A stretch of 64,000 nt of DNA from Rugamonas sp. (GTDB lineage Bacteria; Pseudomonadota; Gammaproteobacteria; Burkholderiales; Burkholderiaceae_D): NCBI RefSeq assembly GCF_025354735.1, contig NZ_JANXMI010000244.1:1-64000 (forward strand), written 5' to 3'. Under the pieces are notes generated by a model that did no database searches, had not been told where the DNA came from, and saw only the letters and a list, made by a program, of their open reading frames with translations. A program made the position numbers and the translations under genes. Positions 46,447-54,575 of this stretch are shown piece by piece. Every line of letters begins with the position of its first letter. The first letter of the stretch is position 1.

Positions 46447-47163
46447 ATGAAGAAGCTGGTCCTGCTGGCAGCGATCCTGCCGCAGTTTGCGCTGGCCGAC
46501 ACCGGCTATTACCTGGTGTCGACCTACGATGTCGAGGGACAGACGTCGATCGATTACAAATACTGGAACGCCCACTACGCCGCGCTCACCGTGGCCGCGC
46601 CGGAGATCGGCGTCGGCTACGGCGTGACGTCGCGCTGGTACACGGAGCTTTACGCGACGGCGGTCAAGATCAACGGCGGCGGCAGCAAGTGGCACGAGAC
46701 GGCGTGGCAGAACGACTTCATGCTCACCCAGGGCCAGTACGATTTCGACCTGGCGCTGCATACGAAGATCGAGCGTCCGCGCACCAGCAGCGAGGGATAC
46801 GGCGTGGAATTCGGGCCGGTGCTGCAAACGGAAATCGGGCGCACGCAATTGAATTTCAATGTGTTTTTCCAGCGCGATTACCGGACCGATGAAAGTAATC
46901 CCTTGCAGCTGACGTACCAGTGGCAGGTCAAGCATCGCTGGAAAAGCTGGTTCCAGCCGGGCTTGCAGGGTTTCGGCGAAGTGGGGAAGTGGGATAGTCC
47001 GCTGCCGCGCGACCAGCAATCGCACCGCATCGGGCCGGCGTTTTTCGGCAGCCGCGACGTCGGCGCCAAGCAGGAGCTCAAGTACGAAGCGGCTTACCTG
47101 TTCGGCAAAAATTCGGACCGCCCCGCGAAGAGCTTCACGATGCGGGTCCAGTACATCTTCTAA
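46447..47163 (+). CDS. Outer-membrane beta-barrel-like protein, function unknown
   Basis: 238 residues with a signal peptide (MKKLVLLAAILPQFALADT). The mature part is made of alternating amphipathic strands rich in Tyr, Trp and Phe, and the protein ends in MRVQYIF with a C-terminal phenylalanine, the usual outer-membrane insertion signal. There are no cysteines and no named motif that I recognise. The ATG at 46447 is chosen because the longer frame overlaps the kinase gene. It follows the kinase gene by 74 bp and may supply a small outer-membrane pore for the same uptake operon; that is inference. Confidence 0.7.
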   Translation: MKKLVLLAAILPQFALADTGYYLVSTYDVEGQTSIDYKYWNAHYAALTVAAPEIGVGYGVTSRWYTELYATAVKINGGGSKWHETAWQNDFMLTQGQYDFDLALHTKIERPRTSSEGYGVEFGPVLQTEIGRTQLNFNVFFQRDYRTDESNPLQLTYQWQVKHRWKSWFQPGLQGFGEVGKWDSPLPRDQQSHRIGPAFFGSRDVGAKQELKYEAAYLFGKNSDRPAKSFTMRVQYIF

Positions 47164-47190
47164 GGCCCCCATGCCACGCGGTGCGAAAAC

Positions 47191-47210
47191 GGGGACGGAA
47201 CCCCGCTGTC
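47191..47210. repeat. Degenerate copy of the GGGG-x-CCCC-GCTGTC repeat
   Basis: GGGGACGGAACCCC followed by GCTGTC, related to GGGGTCAGACCCC-GCTGTC at 26660-26678. Like that copy, it lies between two convergent genes. Confidence 0.5.
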
Positions 47211-47232
47211 CGCGCCGCGCGTCAACTTGCCA

Positions 47233-49353
47233 TTACAGGTCGAACTGCGCGGAGATGCGGAAGGTGCGCGTCGCGCCGGGCAGCAGGTAGCCGCCCAGCT
47301 GCGGCGTGACGTCGCGCCAGTAGTAGCGGTTCAGCGCGTTGTCGACATAGGCGCGGAACGTCGCCGCCGTCTTGCCCACCCGCGTCGCATACGAGCCGCC
47401 CAGATTGAGCACGTGGTAGCCCGGCACGAACACGGTGTTCTGCACGTCGAACGCTTTCTTGCTGGCGTACTGCCAGTTGGCGTTCAGCTTCACGCCCTCC
47501 AACTGCGGCAGCGCGTATTCCGCGTACACGGTCGATTTGAACGCCGGCACATTGGTCACGCGCTTGCCGTCGATGTCGCCGTCGCCGGTGCCGCTTTGCT
47601 TGGTGTTGAGCGCCGCCGCCGAGGCGCCGATTTCCAGCGCGCGCGTGACGCGGCCGTTGGCCCCCAGCTCGATGCCGCGATGCTGCGCCTGGCCGTTGCG
47701 CACGTAGTTGTTGTCGCCGTCGATGTATTCGAGTCCCTTGCGGATCTGGTACAGCGCGGCCGTCAGGTTCAGCTCCGGCGTGATATTGGCCTTGATGCCC
47801 ACTTCGATCTGCTTCGACTTGCTCGGATTGAGCGCGTCCTGTTCGTTGTTGGTGCCGATCGGCGCGATGCCGCCGTGCTCCAGTCCCTGGGCGTACGATC
47901 CGTACAGCGACAGGCCGCCCGTCGGGCTGTACACCAGCGCCGCGTTGGGCAGCCAGAAGCCCTGGTCGACCTGGGTCAGGGCGTCGGCCTCGTCGCGCTT
48001 GACCTGGGTGTAGCGCGCGCCCAGGTGCAGCTTGACGGTGCTGCTCAAGCCGACGATGTCTTGCGCGAACAGGGCCCGTTCGTGGTCGGTGCGGCGCACG
48101 GTGACCGGGCCGCTGCCGCCTTCCGGCGGCGCCACCACCACCGGGTGGTAGATGTTGCTCAGGCCCGCCAGCGTGTAGAAATCGTCGCCCCACTGTTCGC
48201 GGTTGCGGAAGAAGGAGTAGCCGCCGGTGACGTCGTGGGTCAGCGCGCCGGTGGCGAACTGCCCCTGCACCATGGCTTGCGCCGTCAGCGGCGACTTGCG
48301 TTCGCCGACGCTGATGTAGTCGTAGACGTTGTAGTCGCCGTTGGCGCAAAAACCGGGGTCCATGTCGCCGCAGCCTTCGGGGAAGGCGGTGTAGTCGTCG
48401 CGGCGGAACTGGTGCTGGTTGGCGCTGAAGGTGGCTTTCCACTGCGGCGTGAAGGTGTACTCGAAGCGCAGGCCGATATTGCTGCTGGTGGTCGTCACCG
48501 GCTTGGTCCAGGGCTGGTTGTTGAGCAGCGTGTCGGGATCGACCTTCGGCAGCGTGGCGCCGTCGATGAGCTGGAAACCGGGCGCGGTGATCTGCGATTT
48601 GTATTGGTAGTCGGCGTCCAGTTGCAGCAGGGCCTGCGGCGAAATCTGCCAGTCGAAGGCGCCGGAGATGAATTTGCGGTTGCCGTCGGCGCCCTTGATG
48701 GAGGAGCGCAGGCGTTCGGCGGCGGCGTTGATGCGGTAGCCGAAGGCGGGATCGTCGAAGCGGCCACCGAGGTCGATGGCGCCGTACAGGGTGCCGCGCT
48801 CGCGCTCCTCGAAGACGACGCTGCGCAGCGGCGTGGCGGTCGGGCGCTTGGTCACGTAGTTGACGATGCCGCCCGGCGCGGCGATGCCCGCTTCCAGTCC
48901 GGCCAGGCCCTTGAGGATTTCGATGCGCTCCTTGTTCTCCAGCGGGATCTGGGTGTCGCCGCTGATGGCCATGCCGTCCTTGCGGTAGCTCGACGCCGGA
49001 TCGAGGTCGAAGCCGCGGATCGAGAACTGCTCGGCGTAGCCGACCGCGTTGTAGGAGTCGCTGATGCTGGCGTCGTAGCGGGCGGCGTCGGTGGTGGAGT
49101 GGATGTCGCGGTCCTGCATCTGCTGCGCGCTCAATACGCTGACCGAGGCCGGCGTCTGCATCAGCGGCGTGTCGGCGAAGCCGCCGACGGCGGCGCGCGC
49201 GCCCGGCGCCCTGGCGCTGACGATCACTTCGGGCAGCGGCTGGTCGGCCGCGTCGGCGGCGGCAGGGGTGGACGGTGCGCCGGCGGCGTGGGCGGCGTAG
49301 GCCTGCAACAGCGCGACGGCGACGGCGGAGAGTGCGAATTTTGGTGTGGGCAT
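47233..49353 (-). CDS. TonB-dependent receptor under TPP riboswitch control
   Basis: 706-residue outer-membrane receptor. Signal peptide at MPTPKFALSAVAVALLQAYAA (cleavage near AHAAG), a TonB-box-like PEVIVSA at about residue 40, plug domain (TPASVSVLSAQQM, QFSIRGFD, RIEILKGLAG, GGIVNYVTKRP) and a 22-strand barrel ending FRISAQFDL. By sequence it groups with siderophore receptors, but its leader holds a TPP aptamer, so the probable ligand is thiamine or a thiamine derivative. Longer in-frame starts to 49560 run through the aptamer and are rejected. It ends convergently with the PnuC-type operon. Confidence 0.92.
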   Translation of the reverse strand: MPTPKFALSAVAVALLQAYAAHAAGAPSTPAAADAADQPLPEVIVSARAPGARAAVGGFADTPLMQTPASVSVLSAQQMQDRDIHSTTDAARYDASISDSYNAVGYAEQFSIRGFDLDPASSYRKDGMAISGDTQIPLENKERIEILKGLAGLEAGIAAPGGIVNYVTKRPTATPLRSVVFEERERGTLYGAIDLGGRFDDPAFGYRINAAAERLRSSIKGADGNRKFISGAFDWQISPQALLQLDADYQYKSQITAPGFQLIDGATLPKVDPDTLLNNQPWTKPVTTTSSNIGLRFEYTFTPQWKATFSANQHQFRRDDYTAFPEGCGDMDPGFCANGDYNVYDYISVGERKSPLTAQAMVQGQFATGALTHDVTGGYSFFRNREQWGDDFYTLAGLSNIYHPVVVAPPEGGSGPVTVRRTDHERALFAQDIVGLSSTVKLHLGARYTQVKRDEADALTQVDQGFWLPNAALVYSPTGGLSLYGSYAQGLEHGGIAPIGTNNEQDALNPSKSKQIEVGIKANITPELNLTAALYQIRKGLEYIDGDNNYVRNGQAQHRGIELGANGRVTRALEIGASAAALNTKQSGTGDGDIDGKRVTNVPAFKSTVYAEYALPQLEGVKLNANWQYASKKAFDVQNTVFVPGYHVLNLGGSYATRVGKTAATFRAYVDNALNRYYWRDVTPQLGGYLLPGATRTFRISAQFDL

Positions 49354-49453
49354 GGTGTGCTCTTGTGTCAGGCCGGTGCTGCCGGCTTGCTGCGTTTGAT
49401 GCTTATTCGGCCGGAGCCAACGCAGGAGCATTTCAAAGGAGGGGGACCACTTT

Positions 49454-49549
49454 GCGCTTTCCTTCGCTGGCATTATCCAGATCAGGTACGAAGGGTATCT
49501 CTCACCCGGAACAGTGTAGACCACCGATCCAGGACCCCTAGCGAAGCGC
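49454..49549 (-). promoter_or_regulatory. TPP (THI-box) riboswitch
   Basis: Minus-strand leader of the TonB receptor. The 96-nt aptamer has closing stem GCGCTTCGCT/AGCGAAGGAAAGCGC, the 5' AGGGGTCC, the GGTGAGAGATACCC arm and the nearly invariant ACCTGATCTGGATAATGCC core, each matching the THI-box consensus. It ends 100 nt before the receptor ATG. A GCCGG-CAGCA-CCGGC hairpin lies shortly before the ATG without a T-run, so control of translation start seems more likely than termination. TPP should lower receptor production. Confidence 0.95.
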
Positions 49550-49661
49550 GAGTTTAGCACATCGCGGTCGCGTGCGACGCATAAAGTCGTGCGCCGTTAA
49601 ACTTGAACTTTGGGCCGTGGACGCCGACAATAGCGTCATCATTCACCAGCAAGGAAACGCC

Positions 49662-49985
49662 ATGGCCCCGCAATCGATGAGCATCACGGATCACGCGGCG
49701 CTGGCCGAGGCGCCCGACAGTTTGTCGGCGCCGACGCTGGACATGCACCGCGCGTTGACGTCGCTGGCCGAGAAGGTGGGCGCGCTCGATGCGCTCAACC
49801 AGCGCCACGAGACGTGCACCGATCCCGAATTGAAACTGGTGCTGGCGCACCAGCGCGACAGCACGCGTCTGCACATGGCGATGTTGTTGGAGTGGGTGCG
49901 CCGGCGCGATCCCAAGTTGGACCAGGAGATGAAGGCGGTGCTGTTCAAGGCCGGACCGATCGCGGCGCAATTTCATTACGAATAG
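49662..49985 (+). CDS. Encapsulated-ferritin-like protein lacking the metal ligands
   Basis: 107 residues from ATG 49662 (AAGGAAA ribosome site). From about residue 26 it aligns without gaps with encapsulated ferritins such as Rhodospirillum Rru_A0973: MHRALTSLAEKV, DALNQRHET, CTDPELKLVLAHQRD, AMLLEWVRRRDPKLD and LFKAGPI. Ferroxidase Glu32 is Lys38 here, entry-site Glu34 is Gly40, Trp38 is Ala44, and Glu61/Glu62 are Ser67/Thr68; only His65 (His71) remains. No shell-targeting tail follows; the protein ends AAQFHYE. No encapsulin shell gene is present in the window. The comparison uses the published family numbering from memory. It precedes an Imm26 gene by 56 bp. Confidence 0.75.
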   Translation: MAPQSMSITDHAALAEAPDSLSAPTLDMHRALTSLAEKVGALDALNQRHETCTDPELKLVLAHQRDSTRLHMAMLLEWVRRRDPKLDQEMKAVLFKAGPIAAQFHYE

Positions 49986-50041
49986 GCGCCCGGCGTATCG
50001 CGGTATCGCCCGCCCGCAGCTCCGTATCAGAGAGGACATGC

Positions 50042-50500
50042 ATGAAACAATCATACCGCGAGGGCACGTGGTTTGCCGTGCCACTGAATCAAGGCGGTTA
50101 CGCGGCCGGGCTGCTGGCGCGCATGGCCCCCGGCGGCAAGGTGGTGCTGGCATATTTTTACGGTCCCAAAAGGGCCGCGCTACCGACGTTGGCCGAACTG
50201 GCCGGCATGCGGCCCGGCGACGCCGTCAAGGTGGCGCGCACCGGCGACATGGGCCTGGCCAATGGCCGCTGGCAGGTGATCGGCGACGCGCCCGACTGGC
50301 AGCGCGAGCTGTGGCCGATCCCGGCCTTCATCCGCCGTTCCGAGCCGGTGCGCCACGCGTGGCGCGCGGTCTATGCCGACACCGATCCGGGCCGGCCCGA
50401 GCGCGAAGTGTCGGTGCCTTACGATATGACGGGACTCGATATCGACCTGCTCTACGGTTACGGCTCGATCGAATTGCTGCTGACGAAATTGCTGGCCTAG
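50042..50500 (+). CDS. Immunity 26 (Imm26) domain protein
   Basis: 152-residue soluble protein with the Imm26 pattern: KQSYREGTWFAVPL, GGYAAGLLARM, LAYFYGPKRAALPTL, WQVIGDAPDW and the C-terminal YGYGSIELLLTKLL. Imm26 proteins are predicted to neutralise polymorphic toxins, yet many occur as stand-alone chromosomal genes. No toxin or secretion gene is nearby. GAGAGG lies 7 nt before the ATG. The gene follows the ferritin-like gene and may share its transcript; it is convergent with the diguanylate cyclase gene. Confidence 0.82.
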   Translation: MKQSYREGTWFAVPLNQGGYAAGLLARMAPGGKVVLAYFYGPKRAALPTLAELAGMRPGDAVKVARTGDMGLANGRWQVIGDAPDWQRELWPIPAFIRRSEPVRHAWRAVYADTDPGRPEREVSVPYDMTGLDIDLLYGYGSIELLLTKLLA

Positions 50501-50527
50501 CGGCGCGGCGCATCCCATCCCGTCACC

Positions 50528-51745
50528 TCATGCGGCGGCCTGCAAGGGGCGGCGCTCGGCCGGGTTTTCGGCCAGGCTGTGGTGGTATAGATTGACCTGG
50601 TTGCGGCCATTTTTCTTGGCGCGGTACAGCGCGTCGTCGGCGCGGCGCAAGATGCTTTCCCAGCCGGCGTCGCCGTGTTCCAGCGTGGCCAGGCCGACGC
50701 TGACGGTGACGCCGACGGTGATGCGGCCGGTCTTGTCGTCGATGACCAGCGGCTGGTCGGCGATCAGCGCGCGCAGGCGCTCGCCGATCAGCAGCAGTTC
50801 TTCCAGCGTGACGCCGGCGACGATGACGGCGAATTCCTCGCCGCCGATGCGGAACAGGCCATCGTAGCCGCGCATCGCGTGCGCCGCCAGGTCGGTCACG
50901 TGGCGGATCGCGGCGTCGCCGATGGCGTGGCCGTGGCGGTCGTTGACGGACTTGAAGTGGTCGATGTCGAAGATCATGAACGACATGCCGGCGCGGATGC
51001 GGCGGCAGCGCAGGAATTCGCGCTCGGCGATGTCCTGCAGCGCGCGGCGATTGAGCCAGCCGGTCAGGCTGTCGGTCAGCGAGGCCCGGCGCAGCGCCAC
51101 CTCCTGGTGCCGGATCACGATCAGGGCGCAGCTCATCGTCGCCACCGACAGGAAGATGAACGTCGCCAGCGAGCCGGAAGTCTGCAGGAACTGGCTGCCG
51201 CCCGGCGTCAGCGCCGACGGGTCGCCGAACAGGATGAAGCCGAAGCGCAGCACCGTCTGCAGCAAGAACGCCGATTCCAGCACCAGCAGCGCGCGGTAGG
51301 CCGGCCTGGCCTCGTTGTCCGGCGCGCGCCACAGCAGTTTGATGATGAAAATATTCAGGGTGATGATGACCGGGTAGAACAGCATCAGCCGGTGCGTGAC
51401 CGACGCCTGCGCGTACCCCGACAAGTGCGTGGCCAGGATGGCGAGCGCCAGCAGCGCCACGGGACGCCAGCGCGGCGCCAGGCCGAAATGGCGGCGCAGG
51501 CCGGCCAGGATGGCGTAGTGGCCGGCGATGTAGAGCGTGTTGATGAGGGCGGGCATGAGGAAGCTGTCGATGTGCAGCGCCATCATCAGCATGGCCACGC
51601 CGTTGGAGGCGACGTTGAGGATGCCGACCATGGCCCAGTCGAGCAGGCAGGTTTCACGCGGGCTGGCGTTGTGCAGCAGCGCCATCGTCATCGCCATGAT
51701 GGCGGCGGCGATGCCGGTGGCGAGGGTCAGCGTGTAGGCATCCAT
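50528..51745 (-). CDS. Membrane-bound diguanylate cyclase
   Basis: 405 residues: six or seven N-terminal helices (about 5-225) form a membrane sensor, followed by a GGDEF domain (about 235-395). The active site is intact: SLTDSLTGWLNRRAL, FDIDHFKSVND and RIGGEEFAVI. RGYD five residues before GGEEF fits the RxxD inhibitory site for product feedback. It should make c-di-GMP from two GTP. The start codon overlaps the stop of the serine hydrolase gene (TAATG). It opposes in function the EAL protein at 16911-19064. Confidence 0.94.
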   Translation of the reverse strand: MDAYTLTLATGIAAAIMAMTMALLHNASPRETCLLDWAMVGILNVASNGVAMLMMALHIDSFLMPALINTLYIAGHYAILAGLRRHFGLAPRWRPVALLALAILATHLSGYAQASVTHRLMLFYPVIITLNIFIIKLLWRAPDNEARPAYRALLVLESAFLLQTVLRFGFILFGDPSALTPGGSQFLQTSGSLATFIFLSVATMSCALIVIRHQEVALRRASLTDSLTGWLNRRALQDIAEREFLRCRRIRAGMSFMIFDIDHFKSVNDRHGHAIGDAAIRHVTDLAAHAMRGYDGLFRIGGEEFAVIVAGVTLEELLLIGERLRALIADQPLVIDDKTGRITVGVTVSVGLATLEHGDAGWESILRRADDALYRAKKNGRNQVNLYHHSLAENPAERRPLQAAA

Positions 51746-53796
51746 TATTTTCCTTGCTCGATATAGCGGTATTCGTGCTGGCCGTCGCGCACGATCAGCG
51801 CGCGCTTGGCCTTGGTTTTGCCGGCGCGGGCGCCGGCGTCGGTGGCGGCGACGAAGTCGAAGCCGTCGACGGCCGCGCGCGTGGTGATGAAGGAGATGCT
51901 GCCGTCGGCGTTGCGGCGCGAGCCGACCGGCGACTGCCAGGCGCCGAAGTCGAAGATGGTGTCGCGCCCCTTATGCAGCACCGTCAGCTGGCCCAGTTCG
52001 GCGCTGCGGTAGCGCTGCGCCAGCTGCGCGCTCAAGTCCGCGCTGGCCGGCGCCGTCAGCAGGGCGCGGTCGCTGGCGCGTTCGGCGGCGTCGTTGGCGG
52101 CGGCGATGCGGACCGCGTCGGCCGCTTCCGGCTTGCCGTCGTAGAGCAGTTCGAGCAGGCGCCGCAAAAAGGGCCCGAGCAGCGGCCGGCCTTCGTCGGC
52201 ATTGGTCAGCAGGACCGCGCCTATGCCCTCGTCGGGCAGCAGGTAGATGTCGCTTTTGTAGCCGAACAGGCTGCCGCCGTGGCGCACCACGTTGACGCCC
52301 CACTGGTCCCCGGTTTCCAGGCCCATGCCGTAATGCTCGTGTGGGCCGGAGGCGACGCCGGGCGCGCGCCGCCGCAGCAGGTTCTCGGCCGAGACCAGCT
52401 GGCTGCCGTCGGGCAGCTTGCCGCCGTTCGCTTCGAGCTGCACGTAGCGGATCAGGTCATGGGCCGAGGTCCACGCGCCGCCGGCGGGCCGGAACGGCAG
52501 CACGCTGTAGTTGTTGGCCATCTGCGCCACGGCCACCTGGCCGTCGAGGTCCATGGCGTGCGGGCTGGCGTGGTTGGCGGCCAGCGCGGCGGCCATGTCG
52601 AAGGTGGTCGAGTCCATGCCGAGCGGGTCGAAGATGCGGGTCCGCATGGCCTTGTCGTAGGCCGGCCCGAGCGCCATCTTCGGATAGATCTGCGCGGCGG
52701 CGATGTAGCCGGCGGCCGACGCCATCAGATTATTGTATTGGAAAACCTCGCCGAAGCCGCTGGTCGGTTTGGCCACGGCCAGCAGCGTGAAGGAGGTGGC
52801 CGGCGTGGCCGATCCGAAGTTGAACAGCCACTCGAAGTCCTGGCGCGGCAGGCCGGTGCAGGCGCACACCAGGTGGCGGATCTGCACCTTGGGCGTGACG
52901 GCGGCGTCGCCCAGTTTGAAGCGGGGATAGGCCTCGATGGCCGGCTCGTCCCAGCGCAGTTTGCCGTCGTCGACCAGTGTCGCCAGCAGCAGGGTGCTCA
53001 TGCCCTTGGTGTTGGAGGCGGCCATGAACAGGGTGTCGGCGTCGACCGCTTCCGGCTTGCCCAGTTCGCGCACGCCGATGCCGCCTTCGTAGACGATGCG
53101 GTTGTGGTCCATCAGCGCCAGGCCGGCGCCGGGGATGCCGAGCTGCTTCATCGATTCGGCCACGAAGGCGCGCAGCTGTTCGATGCGCTCGGGGCTCAGC
53201 GGATGCGGCGCGCGGCCGGCGAAGGTTTCGGCCGTGTAGCCGGGCGGCCGCGCGCTGTCGACGATCAGGGAGATGGCCGTGTTCCGCTTGGAAGCGGTGG
53301 CTTCGGCGGCATCGACCAGGATCACGTTCCAGCCATCGCCATGGCGCGAGGCGATGGCTTCGATGACGGCGCGCTCGTTGGGCGGAATGTCGTAGTCGGC
53401 GACGCGGCGTTCGTCCCAGCCTTCGTGCGCGGCCCGTTCCGTCAGCAGGTGGTAGATGTGGTGGTCGGCGGGGCGGTAGATGGCCCAGGCCTGCGCGATG
53501 GCGGCGGCGGCGTTGTCGGCGCCGCCGGCGGCCAGGTCGACGATGACGACGTGGCTGTCCGTTTCGGGCGCGTCGAGCAGCAGCATGCCGGCGGCGCGCC
53601 GCACGCTCCAGTCGCGCGGCGCGGTCAGCGCGGTGCCGCCGGCGGTCAGCAAAGGATGGTCGGCATCGAGCTTGCCGGTGATGCTGGCGGCGTCGGCGGC
53701 GATGGCGTGGGCCGCCGCCGCATCGTCGGCGCGGCACGGCGTCGCCAGCAGCGCAAGCGCGAGCGCGGAGACGGCGGACAGTGGGGAAGGATGCAT
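51745..53796 (-). CDS. Exported serine hydrolase, class C beta-lactamase fold
   Basis: 683 residues with signal peptide (MHPSPLSAVSALALALLATP, cleavage near CRADD). The beta-lactamase-like domain (about 200-560) has the SxxK motif as SNTK (Ser261, Lys264), a YNN tyrosine motif in FQYNNLM and HGGSLFGYKS at the KTG position, as in EstB/Pab87-type esterases and peptidases. It carries an extra N-terminal domain of about 180 residues and a C-terminal beta-rich domain. An AGGAG supports ATG 53796 over 53847. Likely periplasmic; substrate unknown. Coupled to the diguanylate cyclase gene by TAATG. Confidence 0.88.
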   Translation of the reverse strand: MHPSPLSAVSALALALLATPCRADDAAAAHAIAADAASITGKLDADHPLLTAGGTALTAPRDWSVRRAAGMLLLDAPETDSHVVIVDLAAGGADNAAAAIAQAWAIYRPADHHIYHLLTERAAHEGWDERRVADYDIPPNERAVIEAIASRHGDGWNVILVDAAEATASKRNTAISLIVDSARPPGYTAETFAGRAPHPLSPERIEQLRAFVAESMKQLGIPGAGLALMDHNRIVYEGGIGVRELGKPEAVDADTLFMAASNTKGMSTLLLATLVDDGKLRWDEPAIEAYPRFKLGDAAVTPKVQIRHLVCACTGLPRQDFEWLFNFGSATPATSFTLLAVAKPTSGFGEVFQYNNLMASAAGYIAAAQIYPKMALGPAYDKAMRTRIFDPLGMDSTTFDMAAALAANHASPHAMDLDGQVAVAQMANNYSVLPFRPAGGAWTSAHDLIRYVQLEANGGKLPDGSQLVSAENLLRRRAPGVASGPHEHYGMGLETGDQWGVNVVRHGGSLFGYKSDIYLLPDEGIGAVLLTNADEGRPLLGPFLRRLLELLYDGKPEAADAVRIAAANDAAERASDRALLTAPASADLSAQLAQRYRSAELGQLTVLHKGRDTIFDFGAWQSPVGSRRNADGSISFITTRAAVDGFDFVAATDAGARAGKTKAKRALIVRDGQHEYRYIEQGK

Positions 53797-53862
53797 GGGC
53801 TGGGCTCCTGGGTTGTGACTAAATCGACAACTGCAGGATCGTCCCATGGATGGGCGGCGCTG

Positions 53863-54558
53863 TCAATGCGCGCGGCAGCTGACGCCCCACGCGCTGAGTT
53901 CCGCGCCGCTGTTGCGCACCGTGACCTGGGCCGTGCTATCGCGGTCGCTCTGGAACGTCAGGCTATACATGGCGACGGCGCCCGGCGCCGGCGCGGCCGG
54001 GCCGAGCGCGATCGGATGGAAGGGCAGCGAACGCAGGCCGATGCATGCGCTGTTCCCGGCCAGGAGCAGGCGCGCGCGCTGCATCAGCGCCGGATGCTGG
54101 CGCAGCAGGCCGACGATGGCGGCGTCCGGCAAGGGCCGCGTCAGTTCGACCGGCTGCGTCGGCGCGGCGCAGGCGGCGCCGTTGGCGAGCCAGACCAACT
54201 GCTGCTCCGGCAGGCGCGCGCTCCAGCGCTGGTCTTTGGGCGCGGCGGCGGAGTAATCATAGGCGCGCCGGCGCATGCGGCACAGCGCCGGCGAGGAGCG
54301 CAGCGGCGCCGCGTCGACGTAGGCGGCGATGGTCCAGGCGCGGGCGCGATGCTGGCGCTGGATGTCGAATCGCGGCGCGGCATGGTCTGCATCGGCGGCG
54401 TCGGCGGGATCGGCGGGCAGCGCGCGGCGGTAGGCGTCGAAGGACGCGATTTCCTGCGCGGTGGCGGCGCGCGTTTCGGTGGCTGCTTCGGGTGCTGGTG
54501 CTGCCGCGCCGGCGGCGACGGCCAGCAGCAGCGGCAGGAGGGCGGGGCGCATCGGCAT
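53863..54558 (-). CDS. Hypothetical exported protein
   Basis: 231 residues from ATG 54558 (an in-frame ATG at 54552 is equally possible). A hydrophobic N-terminus (RPALLPLLLAVAAGAAAPAPEA) indicates export. The mature protein is Ala-rich with six cysteines, including the near-terminal VSCRAH, suggesting periplasmic disulfides. I recognise no family. It follows the EnvZ-like gene by 17 bp on the same strand and so may be the last gene of that operon, but GC content and codon use give no further hint. Confidence 0.6.
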   Translation of the reverse strand: MPMRPALLPLLLAVAAGAAAPAPEAATETRAATAQEIASFDAYRRALPADPADAADADHAAPRFDIQRQHRARAWTIAAYVDAAPLRSSPALCRMRRRAYDYSAAAPKDQRWSARLPEQQLVWLANGAACAAPTQPVELTRPLPDAAIVGLLRQHPALMQRARLLLAGNSACIGLRSLPFHPIALGPAAPAPGAVAMYSLTFQSDRDSTAQVTVRNSGAELSAWGVSCRAH

Positions 54559-54575
54559 GGTCAAGGAGGGATGGT

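Noticed and set aside
49354-49560. Longer N-terminus of the TonB receptor
   Set aside because: It would translate the TPP aptamer; a proper signal peptide begins at 49353.
49600-52000. Encapsulin shell gene near the ferritin-like gene
   Set aside because: Neighbouring genes are a TonB receptor, Imm26 and a diguanylate cyclase; none has an HK97-fold shell pattern.
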